Counted from the stretch's first letter, positions 1-6,604 are shown. The stretch is 8,194 nucleotides of DNA from an uncultured Collinsella sp. (GCA_900545995.1 URBM01000087.1:1-8194); one strand, 5' to 3'. Program-made: numbers and translations. Notes: a model not told the origin generated them from the letters alone.

Positions 1-796
1 GCGTATCGGTATGCGTCTTAAGGAACGCCAGGGCGCGCTCGTCCATAGCACGGCACTCGCTGGAGCCCATCTGCAGGAAGTAAAAAACGCCATCCTGAGT
101 AGCCTCGAAGGGGCCATGGAAGTACTCGGCAGAGTGGATGTAGCTGCAGTGCTGCCACTGCATCTCCATAAGAGAGCAGATAGCAAAACCGTAGGTCTGG
201 CTAAAGTTGGGACCACTGCCCAGAATATAGAAGAACTCGTGCTCCTGACAAAGCTTGGCAAAGCGATCGCCCAGCTCGGCATTTACCTTCTCACGTGCCG
301 GGGGAAGAATCTTATCCATCTCGGCGATACCGGCATACATATCGGCAAGATCGGCGTAGCCCTCCTGCTGATCGAGCAGCTCGGCCGCAAGCGACAGCGA
401 AATGCCAGCGGGGACCTCGGCCTGCGGCACGCCCTCGCCCCACGGGTAGACCCACGTGGTCCACTTGCCGGAGTCGATCTTAGATCCAGCGTTGTCGGTC
501 TGGGCGATCACCGTAGCGCCGGCAGCAAGGGCAATCTCACAGCCCTCGACGACCTCGGGAGTGTTGCCACTATGGCTACAAGCGATGACCAGGGACTTCT
601 CGCCCAGACGACGCGGACGCATGATATCGAACTCGCGAGCCGTATAGATATACGAAGTGAAGGTGGTTGCCTCGCGCTGCAGAAGCTCATGAGCCGGGAT
701 CAAATCGATCATGGAGCCGCCGCAAGCAATCCAGTAGACGCTGTCGAACTTGCCCTTCTCGGCAATTGCCTCTTTGATCAGATCGTGTGCGTTCAT
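1..796 (-). CDS. SIS-domain fructosamine-6-phosphate deglycase, FrlB/FraB-like (partial, C-terminus outside window)
   Basis: The 265 visible residues form two sugar-isomerase (SIS) lobes. The first carries ACGGS at 24-28 and the phosphosugar-binding loop CSHSGNTPEV at 73-82. The second begins at LGSGPN (192-197) and holds LMEM (209-212) and HSAEYFHGPFE (221-231). Recalled from the family, FraB and FrlB use a Glu and a His 16 residues apart, in LME and HGP, to cleave 6-phosphofructosyl-amines to glucose 6-phosphate and a free amine. Here these are Glu211 and His227 at exactly that spacing. The N-terminus is somewhat shorter than in E. coli FrlB. The ATG at 796 has an AAGGA ribosome site about 8 nt upstream. 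The gene is last of the visible operon, 62 bp after the FrlC-like gene, and it runs off the left edge. Other SIS isomerases such as GlmS-like or AgaS-like enzymes are less likely given the HGP context. The amine partner cannot be read from the sequence. Confidence 0.82.
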   Translation of the reverse strand, partial: MNAHDLIKEAIAEKGKFDSVYWIACGGSMIDLIPAHELLQREATTFTSYIYTAREFDIMRPRRLGEKSLVIACSHSGNTPEVVEGCEIALAAGATVIAQTDNAGSKIDSGKWTTWVYPWGEGVPQAEVPAGISLSLAAELLDQQEGYADLADMYAGIAEMDKILPPAREKVNAELGDRFAKLCQEHEFFYILGSGPNFSQTYGFAICSLMEMQWQHCSYIHSAEYFHGPFEATQDGVFYFLQMGSSECRAMDERALAFLKTHTDT

Positions 797-817
797 ATCC
801 AGTTCCTTTCTTGTTTG

Positions 818-848
818 GGCCGCAATCAATGACGTTGGTTGCGTGGCC
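818..848 (-). other. Intercistronic hairpin upstream of the deglycase gene
   Basis: The 62-bp spacer between the epimerase stop and the deglycase start holds an imperfect inverted repeat: GGC plus CGCAA pair with TTGCG plus GCC, with a 2-nt bulge and a 13-nt loop. It has no following T-run, so it is more likely an mRNA stability or processing element than a terminator. It could also be chance. Confidence 0.3.
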
Positions 849-858
849 GATAGTTGTT

Positions 859-1710
859 TTAGTCAATCAGATATTTCTCGAATGCGGCCATGTTCTTGGC
901 ATCAGCCGCCGCCGGGTCATCGTAGTAACGACCGTCCGTGATTTCCTGGCCCAGCATGCCGTCGAAACCATGGGCGTTGAGTGTGGCAACGAAGGCGTCC
1001 ATATCGTGCTTGCCATCGCCCCACACCAGATGGCCATACGGGTCACCGTCGATAAAGTGCATCTCGTGAATTGCCCCATCACCAAAGGCGGCAAACCAGT
1101 CCTCGAGCGTCTCGCCTGCAACGCCCATCGCGGTTGTATCAACCATGGGCTGTAAGTACGGGCTCGCGACCTCGTCAATCATGCGCTTCGCATCGGAAAC
1201 CGTCGTCACAAGGTTGCTCTCCTCGGGACGCAGGCTTTCCATCGTGAGCACCAGACCGTGCTCGCCGGCATACTCCGCCAGAATGGACAAGTGCTCGCGG
1301 CTGCGCTTCCAGGCTTCCTCGCGGTCCTCGTCCCAGTCGCCCCAGCCCGAGTTGATGGACATACGGTCGCACCCAAGTACCTCGGCAAGCTCAATGCCGT
1401 GTTTAAAGTACGCCAGACTGCGCTGTTCATGCAGCGGCTTGCGTGCGCAGTACTGCCAAGGATAGACAACGTTCTCGGGGCACAGAGTACGATACCTAAG
1501 CCCACGGTCTGCAGCCTTTTTCGCCAGGACCTCAGCCTCAAAGTAGCCCGTATGGTCGAGCGTCACATGCGGCTCTGCGCACCACAGCTCAATGGACTCA
1601 AAGCCCAAACGCTGCTGCACATCAAGGAAGTAATCGAGCGACCACATGATGTAGTGGATATTCATGCCCGCAATCTGCTCGCGGCGCAGCGTCGGTTTGG
1701 ATTCAGACAT
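859..1710 (-). CDS. Sugar phosphate isomerase/epimerase-type TIM-barrel protein, FrlC-like
   Basis: This 283-residue protein belongs to the AP-endonuclease-2-like TIM-barrel family (sugar phosphate isomerase/epimerase). By eye it resembles E. coli FrlC, the fructoselysine 3-epimerase that makes psicoselysine usable: CPENVVYPW (77-85) corresponds to a PETNGYP segment and MESLRPEESN (157-166) to EPLTPYESN. The likely metal-binding set is Glu158, Asp191, His218 and Glu256. His227, in the segment leading to GDGK (231-234), probably contacts substrate. The ATG at 1710 follows GGAGG by about 7 nt, and that site lies inside the end of the amidohydrolase gene. One base separates that stop codon from this start, so translation is probably coupled. 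Length fits the family. An isomerase acting on a different ketose derivative remains possible, because this superfamily changes substrate readily. Confidence 0.78.
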   Translation of the reverse strand: MSESKPTLRREQIAGMNIHYIMWSLDYFLDVQQRLGFESIELWCAEPHVTLDHTGYFEAEVLAKKAADRGLRYRTLCPENVVYPWQYCARKPLHEQRSLAYFKHGIELAEVLGCDRMSINSGWGDWDEDREEAWKRSREHLSILAEYAGEHGLVLTMESLRPEESNLVTTVSDAKRMIDEVASPYLQPMVDTTAMGVAGETLEDWFAAFGDGAIHEMHFIDGDPYGHLVWGDGKHDMDAFVATLNAHGFDGMLGQEITDGRYYDDPAAADAKNMAAFEKYLID

Positions 1711-1711
1711 C

Positions 1712-3295
1712 TTATGCCTCCTTATTTCGATCGAACACGATCTGTCCGTCCGACATCGTCATATCAACCGCAAGATCGCGTGCGTCGCGATAATCGAGGT
1801 CGAACACATCCCGATCGAGCACGCAGATATCGGCAAGCTTGCCAACCTCAAGCGTACCCAGCTCATCTTCGCGCATCAGGTCGTACGCGCCCCCGGCAGT
1901 CCAAGCGCACAAGAGCTCGACAAGCGTCAGCGTGTTGACCTCATTCACGGGCAGTCCGTCGTCGAAGTATCCGCCGCACGCACTGTAGATTGACTCGCCC
2001 AAGCTCGGAATCAACAGCGGCAAATCCGTGCCACAGCACACTGTGCATCCGGAATCTTCCATGCCGCGGCGATTCCAGCTGTGCAAAAGCCGCGTCTCGC
2101 CAATTTGTCGACGCATCATCGACAGGCAATCCTCGCGCCGGTCCAGCGTTAGAATCTGCGGATAGACCTCGCAAATTCCACCTAACTTGCCAAACTCGAC
2201 AAGATCGGTCGGGTCAGAGTTCTCGAGATCGGTAATCGCATGGCGGCGAAGCATCCGTCCATGCTCGTCTCGAGGCAGCGAGGCATAGAGCGCCACGGTG
2301 CGACGAACGGCGCCATCGCCCTGGCAATGCAAGGAATATCGGAAGCCGTCAGCATCAATTGCACGCAGCTCGTTCTCAATCAGATCCCACTCTGGCTCCT
2401 CGACGACCGTCTTGCCGGCAGCGCCCGCATCGGCCGAGTCCTCATAGGGGTCTATCATCTCGGCAAGCCCCGCCCATACGCCGCGATCGGTCATACGGTT
2501 GAAGCCAGAAAAACGAACGAACGGTCCCCGGAAGCGCTCTCGCGCCTCGCGGGCATATGCCAGATTTGCACCGGCACCCACCGGCTGCGACATCATAGAG
2601 ACGCGAACCGTCAGCTCACCAGATTCCTCACGGCGAGCCATTTCGTCGGCAAAGCCGTAATAGTCATCAAACGCCATCTCCTTGATGGCGGTAACGCCGC
2701 GCTCGTTAAGCATGTTCATGTAGTCCGAATAGCCGGCACGCACCTCGGGCAGCGCGAGGAAATCGCTCATCATGCGCCAGATCTTCTCGGCATAGCACGC
2801 CTGGGGTGTAAAGCCATATCGCGCACTGGCGGCAGCATTGAGAACGCAGGTCTCCGCGCCCGGCGTAAAGCAGACGACAGGGATATCGCCAAAACACTCG
2901 TCAAACACAGCTGCCGTATTTGCGTTCTCGGCATCCGATGCCAACGTTTCGGGTAGGTTGTGGCCAAAAGCCGCCGCGCAATCCGGATGACCTTCTTTCC
3001 ATGCACGCAAGAGCGACACGGCCTCTTTGGCATCAGCGATGCCGGACAGATCAGACCCCAATGTCCGCAGCGCCCAGCCTGTATAGAAGGTATGCACATC
3101 GATCAGGCCAGGCATGACGGTACGGTCGCCCAGGTCAACTACCTCGTCCGCTTGGGTCAAATACGAAGCTAGCTCACACTTGGTGCCAACAGCCTCAATT
3201 CGATTGCCACGGACCGCTACGAAACCTTCAAACGGCAGGTCCCCCGTACCGGTAAAGACGCTCTTAGACGTCAGGACCGTCAAACGATCAGACAT
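1712..3295 (-). CDS. Amidohydrolase family 3 (YtcJ-like) metal-dependent hydrolase with HTF in place of HxH
   Basis: This cytosolic protein of 527 residues shows the composite amidohydrolase layout: an N-terminal beta-sandwich strand region (about 1-60), a TIM barrel, and a closing C-terminal sandwich with ELGTLEVGKLADICVLD (478-494). The entry motif is MPGLIDVHTFYTG (61-73). Family members normally have His-x-His here, but this protein has His68-Thr-Phe70. Other expected ligands are present: His323 in SLHCQGDGAV, His352 in RRHAITDLE and Asp424 in CGTDLPLL. Relatives hydrolyse amide, formamide or N-acyl amino-acid bonds; the substrate here is unknown. I chose the ATG at 3295 because AGGTGG lies 5 nt upstream and overlaps the transporter's TAG. 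A GTG at 3304 is in frame but would remove that spacing. The gene sits between a YfcC-type carrier and FrlC/FrlB-like enzymes, suggesting it trims the imported compound or processes the released amine. Confidence 0.8.
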   Translation of the reverse strand: MSDRLTVLTSKSVFTGTGDLPFEGFVAVRGNRIEAVGTKCELASYLTQADEVVDLGDRTVMPGLIDVHTFYTGWALRTLGSDLSGIADAKEAVSLLRAWKEGHPDCAAAFGHNLPETLASDAENANTAAVFDECFGDIPVVCFTPGAETCVLNAAASARYGFTPQACYAEKIWRMMSDFLALPEVRAGYSDYMNMLNERGVTAIKEMAFDDYYGFADEMARREESGELTVRVSMMSQPVGAGANLAYAREARERFRGPFVRFSGFNRMTDRGVWAGLAEMIDPYEDSADAGAAGKTVVEEPEWDLIENELRAIDADGFRYSLHCQGDGAVRRTVALYASLPRDEHGRMLRRHAITDLENSDPTDLVEFGKLGGICEVYPQILTLDRREDCLSMMRRQIGETRLLHSWNRRGMEDSGCTVCCGTDLPLLIPSLGESIYSACGGYFDDGLPVNEVNTLTLVELLCAWTAGGAYDLMREDELGTLEVGKLADICVLDRDVFDLDYRDARDLAVDMTMSDGQIVFDRNKEA

Positions 3296-3304
3296 CACAA
3301 CCAC

Positions 3305-4768
3305 CTACGCCGGAAGCATGCCGGAAATGGCAGTAATGACCAAGCCAAACACGACCATGAAAATGAAGAACTTCCAAATGGTCTTCCACCATTGACCAAA
3401 CGAGATCTTTGCCACGGCAAGACCGGCAACCGTCATGCCCGCCACGGGACTGATGGTGTTGATGGTCTGATTAGCAAACTGGAGCGCGGTAACGGCGGCT
3501 TCGGGATTGAGGCCCATAAGCTCGGTCAGCGGACCCATGACGGGCATGGTGAGCGCCGCAAGTCCAGAGCTCGAGGGAACCAGCAAAGAGAGCAGGCCAA
3601 GGACGATATACATAAACGTGGTGTAGACGGCGGCAGGTGCACCGGCCAGTGCAGTAGCGAGCGCCTGGAGGATGGTGTCGATGATCATGCCACCCTCTGC
3701 GATGACCAAGATACCGCGAGCGATGCCGATGACGATAGCGGCATACGCAAAGTCGGCAATGCCTTTAACGAACTCCTCGGCGATCGTCTGCTGGTCAAGG
3801 CCGCCCAGGATACCGGCAAGCAAGCCCATACCAAGGAACACGGCGGAAATCTCATTCATGTACCAGCCCTGGGTAACAAGACCCCAGACGATAATGCCCA
3901 TGCCGCAGGCAAAATCGATAAGCACGAGCTTCTGACGGGTAGTGAACTCTTCCTCGATGGAGGCATCGGTCACGGAAAACTCAACACGCTTGAGCTTATC
4001 GTCCTCGTACACAATGGACGACTCGGGATTTTTCTTGACACGCATGGCGTAGCGCATGGCCCATGCGATACCAACGGCAGTGAAGATGACCCAAGAAACG
4101 GCGCGCAGCCACAGCTGAGGATTGCCCTCGATACCAATGATGCCTTGGGCGATCAAAACATTAAACGGGTCGATGGTCGAAGCACAATATCCCAGGTTAG
4201 GACCAAGGAAGCAGATGATAAACGCCGTCATCGAGTCATACCCGATACCCATCATGATGGGAATGAAGATGGCATAGAACGGCAGGGCTTCCTCAGACAT
4301 ACCAAACGTAGTGCCGCAAATGGACAGCAACGTCATCGTGATGGGAATGATGAGGATGTCCTTGTTCTTGAGCTTTTTAATCACACGGCTCATGCCGGCA
4401 TTCAAAGCGTTGGTCTTGGTGATGACTGCGAACGATCCGCCAATCAATAAGACGAACGCAACGACGTCGGCAGCCTCCTGGATGCCCTTAGTAGGCGCTT
4501 GCAGGACCGCAAAGATATCCTGGCCCAGATTGATGGTCTCGCCGGTCTCGGAATCGGTGTAGTTCTTATCAACCTGTTCATAGGTTCCAGCAACGGCGAC
4601 TTCACGCTCGCCCGCCGCTGTCGAAATCGTCTTGCGCTGATACTGACCAGAGGGAACGATCCAAGTCAGGACCGCAAAGACAACGATCAGCAAGAACATG
4701 ATCGTATAGACATGCGGTAATTTGAACTTAAAACGTCTGTTTGTCTTCTTCGCCTTCGTATCTGACAT
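3305..4768 (-). CDS. YfcC/DcuC-family membrane transporter (probable amino-acid or carboxylate-type carrier)
   Basis: The protein has 487 residues and about 11-13 hydrophobic segments. The first is residues 19-38, ending in the family signature LTWIVPSGQY (34-43). A polar extracytoplasmic loop follows (44-85). Further signatures are CGTTFGMSEEALPFY (151-165), STIDPFNVLIAQG (197-209), LLVPSSSGLAAL (395-406) and NTISPVAGMTVAGLAVAK (437-454). A charged loop at 243-280 probably faces the cytoplasm. Family relatives are annotated as YfcC, DcuC-like C4-dicarboxylate carriers or basic amino-acid antiporters, so substrate cannot be assigned. The ATG at 4768 is preceded by GGAGG with a normal gap, making it the better start than the in-frame upstream ATGs near 4876, which would place the promoter hexamer inside the coding region. 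It is first in the operon and presumably imports the compound that the downstream enzymes break down. Confidence 0.85.
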   Translation of the reverse strand: MSDTKAKKTNRRFKFKLPHVYTIMFLLIVVFAVLTWIVPSGQYQRKTISTAAGEREVAVAGTYEQVDKNYTDSETGETINLGQDIFAVLQAPTKGIQEAADVVAFVLLIGGSFAVITKTNALNAGMSRVIKKLKNKDILIIPITMTLLSICGTTFGMSEEALPFYAIFIPIMMGIGYDSMTAFIICFLGPNLGYCASTIDPFNVLIAQGIIGIEGNPQLWLRAVSWVIFTAVGIAWAMRYAMRVKKNPESSIVYEDDKLKRVEFSVTDASIEEEFTTRQKLVLIDFACGMGIIVWGLVTQGWYMNEISAVFLGMGLLAGILGGLDQQTIAEEFVKGIADFAYAAIVIGIARGILVIAEGGMIIDTILQALATALAGAPAAVYTTFMYIVLGLLSLLVPSSSGLAALTMPVMGPLTELMGLNPEAAVTALQFANQTINTISPVAGMTVAGLAVAKISFGQWWKTIWKFFIFMVVFGLVITAISGMLPA

Positions 4769-4773
4769 AGATA

Positions 4774-4778
4774 CCTCC
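4774..4778 (-). promoter_or_regulatory. Ribosome binding site deciding the transporter start
   Basis: GGAGG on the minus strand lies 5 nt before the ATG at 4768. It supports this start over the 36-residue longer reading frame beginning at 4876. Confidence 0.75.
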
Positions 4779-4827
4779 AAAGAACTCGAGACTGCATCGC
4801 ATCTCGCTTCAACGCCTGCGCAAGGCA

Positions 4828-4844
4828 AACGTTCTATGACGTTC
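4828..4844. promoter_or_regulatory. Candidate operator at the operon transcription start
   Basis: AACGT-N6-ACGTT (4828-4843) is a perfect dyad placed just downstream of the predicted -10 element, over the expected start site. The same stretch carries CGTTC twice, at 4830-4834 and 4840-4844, spaced 10 bp and therefore on one helix face. This position suits repression by the adjacent GntR-type regulator. The binding itself is inferred. Confidence 0.35.
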
Positions 4845-4847
4845 CAT

Positions 4848-4876
4848 AGATTACCAGCAGTTTTTCCCATCATCAA
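4848..4876 (-). promoter_or_regulatory. Probable sigma-70-type promoter of the catabolic operon
   Basis: On the minus strand TTGATG (4871-4876) and TAATCT (4848-4853) are separated by exactly 17 bp. Transcription would start near 4841, leaving a leader of about 70 nt before the transporter ATG. It lies between the regulator's hairpin and the transporter, as expected for an independently controlled operon. Confidence 0.5.
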
Positions 4877-4895
4877 GATAATTTCAAACTGATTG

Positions 4896-4934
4896 CCGCG
4901 ACGCGGTTGAACGGTTGCGTTCGCGCCGTGAACG
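4896..4934. promoter_or_regulatory. Cluster of short dyads with GAACG half-sites upstream of the operon promoter
   Basis: CCGCG-A-CGCGG (4896-4906) and GAACG-GTTG-CGTTC (4909-4922) are perfect dyads. A third GAACG at 4930-4934 can also pair with CGTTC at 4918-4922. The GAACG pentamer recurs at the start-site dyad. This may be an upstream operator or activator site, or an overlap with the regulator's 3' end structure. Confidence 0.3.
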
Positions 4935-4936
4935 GT

Positions 4937-4976
4937 ATGGAGACGCCCGGTGAGATGATCAACCGGGCGTCTCCAT
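4937..4976 (-). terminator. Strong hairpin after the GntR regulator gene, probable terminator
   Basis: A perfect 15-bp GC-rich inverted repeat (4937-4951 with 4962-4976) encloses a 10-nt loop. It begins about 10 nt after the regulator's stop codon. No T-run follows on either strand, so it is an atypical intrinsic terminator. It may reduce rather than stop read-through into the operon, or protect the 3' end of the mRNA. Confidence 0.6.
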
Positions 4977-4986
4977 TCGCAATGTC

Positions 4987-5730
4987 CTAGATGTCAAAGA
5001 CGTAGCGAGACCCAACGATCCGCTGACGACCGATGATAAACGGCCGCCGCTGCTCATCGAAAAAGAAGGCTTCCATATAAAACAAGGGTTCGCCAACGGG
5101 AACTGCCAACAGCCGAGCGACCTCAGGCGACGCGCACGCGATCTCGAGTGTGCACGGGTCGGTAAACGCGGGCGTACGGCCCGTCCGGTTACGCACGAAC
5201 TCAAAAATGGATTGGTTAGATAGAGGTGCCGTTGATAGATAAGCGTTGTCCTCGTAAACGTATATATTGTTCTCGAGCATGACGGGGACTCCATCGGCAG
5301 TACGCACACGCTCAACGCAAATCAAATCAGTTCCAACGGGAACACCAAAGAACTGCGCTTCGGTGGAATCCGCCGGCAGTATCTTTCTCGAAATGACGCA
5401 CGCCCCCGGCTCCATTCCGTTAACGCGGCATGCGTCCGAAAAACTCTGGACGTCATCCTTCTGGCGAATCTTGCGCTTAAGCTTGGGGGCATTGACAAAC
5501 GTGCCTTTCCCCTGCCGCTTCGTTAGATAGCCCTGCTGGACGAGCTCCTCAATAGCGCGTCGCACGGTAACGCGGCCAACTTTATAGCTCTCAGCCAATT
5601 CGAATTCGTTGGGTATCCGCGCGCCCGCCTTGTAGGCACCGGAGTTGATTTCGTTTTTAATGATATCGATAACCTGTTGGTACAGCGGTATCGCTGCTTT
5701 ACCGTCAGTTAGCCCTTCAGTCGGTGGCAT
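4987..5730 (-). CDS. GntR-family (HutC/FrlR-type) transcriptional regulator with UTRA ligand-binding domain
   Basis: This is a 247-residue cytoplasmic DNA-binding protein. The winged helix-turn-helix spans about residues 16-80, with PLYQQVIDIIKNEI (15-28), the GARIPNEFELAE segment (36-47), VTVRRAIEELVQQGYL (54-69) and wing residues KRQGKGTFV (71-79). The remainder (about 97-243) matches a UTRA effector domain, including FFGVPVGTDLICVERVR (127-143), PVMLENNIY (149-157), a second PVGEPLFYMEAFFFDE (211-226) and the closing GSRYVFDI (240-247). Length is typical of the HutC subfamily, whose members commonly repress a neighbouring catabolic operon and release it on binding a sugar phosphate or metabolite. 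The ATG at 5730 has GGGAGAGGG just upstream. Its place directly before the FrlB/FrlC-like operon parallels FrlR in the fructoselysine system, so control of that operon is the natural inference. The ligand is unknown. Confidence 0.88.
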   Translation of the reverse strand: MPPTEGLTDGKAAIPLYQQVIDIIKNEINSGAYKAGARIPNEFELAESYKVGRVTVRRAIEELVQQGYLTKRQGKGTFVNAPKLKRKIRQKDDVQSFSDACRVNGMEPGACVISRKILPADSTEAQFFGVPVGTDLICVERVRTADGVPVMLENNIYVYEDNAYLSTAPLSNQSIFEFVRNRTGRTPAFTDPCTLEIACASPEVARLLAVPVGEPLFYMEAFFFDEQRRPFIIGRQRIVGSRYVFDI

Positions 5731-5754
5731 ATACCCTCTCCCAGCACAATTAAG

Positions 5755-5783
5755 TCTAAAGCGGGCCCAAGGGCATTCAGCAA
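5755..5783 (-). promoter_or_regulatory. Weak candidate promoter of the regulator gene
   Basis: On the minus strand TTGCTG (5778-5783) and TTTAGA (5755-5760) are 17 bp apart, giving a start about 18 nt before the ATG. Both hexamers are poor matches, and the element overlaps a hairpin that may be a terminator. Confidence 0.2.
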
Positions 5784-5797
5784 GCCCTTAAGCCCGC
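5761..5797 (-). terminator. Hairpin between the HAD hydrolase and regulator genes, probable terminator
   Basis: GCGGGC and AAGGGC pair with GCCCTT and GCCCGC around a 9-nt loop, with one 2x2 internal mismatch. On the minus strand TTTAGACTT follows. It lies 84 bp after the HAD hydrolase stop and 31 bp before the regulator ATG. It would end read-through from the phosphatase genes. The alternative reading is a dyad operator over the regulator's promoter. Confidence 0.45.
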
Positions 5798-5820
5798 ATT
5801 AGCATTAAGTATGCTTGCTG

Positions 5821-5878
5821 CCGCACCAAAATGTCGGGTATTTACTCATCTGACCCGAAAAACGCGCAACTACCGCAC
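5821..5878. repeat. Possible interspersed intergenic repeat element with internal hairpin
   Basis: The non-coding block is bounded by CCGCAC direct repeats (5821-5826 and 5873-5878). It contains TCGGGT (5834-5839) pairing with ACCCGA (5853-5858) around a 13-nt loop. It ends immediately at the HAD hydrolase stop codon. The compact design suggests a dispersed repeat or an RNA 3' element, but only one copy is in the window, so repetition cannot be shown here. Confidence 0.3.
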
Positions 5879-5880
5879 TC

Positions 5881-6540
5881 CTAAGAAAGCGTGAGCAGCT
5901 CCGGCAGCTGGTCGATAATCTTGTCCGCGGCATCCTGGCTAAAGCCAAAGCGTTCCTCGCGCTTGGCAATGACTGTCAGGCCAGCTCGCTTGCCGGCAGT
6001 GATGCCAGGCACCGAATCCTCGACGCAGCAGCAGCGATTCGCGGGCAGCCCCAGCAGGTCCAGCGCATGCAGGTAGATGTCGGGCTCGGGCTTGCTCTCC
6101 TTAAACTGCTCGCCACTCACCACATGCTCAAAGGCATCCGACAGCCCGCATGCGTTGAGCACTTCCTCGATGCTATCCATGGGAGACGAGCTGGCAAGCG
6201 CCACGCGAACGCCACGGCGCGGCAGCTCTCGAATCGTATCCACGGCGCCTGGGTTAATCAAAGCCTGATAGTCGCGCGGACGCTTATGCGCCCACTCGTC
6301 CCAACGGGCCAACGCTTCCTCGCCAGTTAAATGCCCCTTACCGGCGCGCTCAAACCAATCGACCAGCATACGCAGGAAGAACTGATGCGAGGTACCGACC
6401 TGCCCATTCAACTCCTCTTGAGTCAGATTAAGCCCAAGCTCCTTGGCAAACGCGGCAGTCTCGCCCAGGTAGTAATACTCGGTATCGACAATGACGCCGT
6501 CCATGTCAAAGATAACGGCATCGAACGGAAATGCGGACAC
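5881..6540 (-). CDS. HAD-superfamily hydrolase, beta-phosphoglucomutase/phosphatase-like (subclass IA)
   Basis: This 219-residue protein shows all HAD motifs. Motif I is FDMDGV with the nucleophile Asp12 and acid/base Asp14. A helical cap spans roughly 19-95. Motif II is ALASSSP with Ser117, motif III is SKPEPD with Lys150, and motif IV is VEDS with Glu174 and Asp175. It resembles the beta-phosphoglucomutase and sugar-phosphatase branch (YcjU, YniC and similar); mutase and phosphatase activity cannot be told apart by eye. I start it at the GTG at 6540, which has GGGAGG 5 nt upstream. The longer frame from 6588 would encode an Arg/Pro-rich leader and run through the preceding gene's terminator hairpin. 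It sits between another HAD phosphatase and the GntR regulator. A role in the neighbouring catabolic pathway is possible, but a separate transcription unit is likelier. Confidence 0.83.
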   Translation of the reverse strand: MSAFPFDAVIFDMDGVIVDTEYYYLGETAAFAKELGLNLTQEELNGQVGTSHQFFLRMLVDWFERAGKGHLTGEEALARWDEWAHKRPRDYQALINPGAVDTIRELPRRGVRVALASSSPMDSIEEVLNACGLSDAFEHVVSGEQFKESKPEPDIYLHALDLLGLPANRCCCVEDSVPGITAGKRAGLTVIAKREERFGFSQDAADKIIDQLPELLTLS

Positions 6541-6550
6541 GGCACCCTCC

Positions 6551-6581
6551 CTAACAAAAGGACGCCCGCGAGCAGGCGCCC
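6551..6581 (-). terminator. Intrinsic terminator after the Cof-type HAD phosphatase
   Basis: On the minus strand GGGCGCC pairs with GGCGTCC (seven pairs, one G-U) around an 8-nt loop, followed directly by TTTTGTTA. It begins 23 bp after the upstream gene's stop and lies just ahead of the next gene's ribosome site, so some read-through may feed that gene. Confidence 0.65.
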
Positions 6582-6604
6582 GAACCATGCATTAATCGGC
6601 GATT

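Noticed and set aside
11..832. Plus-strand open frame of 273 codons
   Set aside because: It is antisense to the SIS-domain gene, which carries conserved motifs and the catalytic pair; this frame is a high-GC shadow.
1258..2956. Plus-strand open frames at 1258-1938 and 2240-2956
   Set aside because: Both are antisense to the epimerase and amidohydrolase genes, and their translations show no family signature.
3392..4450. Plus-strand open frame of 352 codons
   Set aside because: It lies wholly antisense to the transporter gene, its product is His/Asp/Gly-rich without a recognisable fold, and the opposite strand has clear family motifs and a ribosome site.
4769..4876. N-terminal extension of the transporter to 4876
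   Set aside because: It adds 36 residues with no family match before the GGAGG-supported ATG, and would place the promoter and start-site dyad inside the coding region.
6541..6588. N-terminal extension of the HAD hydrolase to an ATG at 6588
   Set aside because: It runs through the previous gene's terminator hairpin, adds an Arg/Pro-rich stretch, and the GTG at 6540 has a strong ribosome site.
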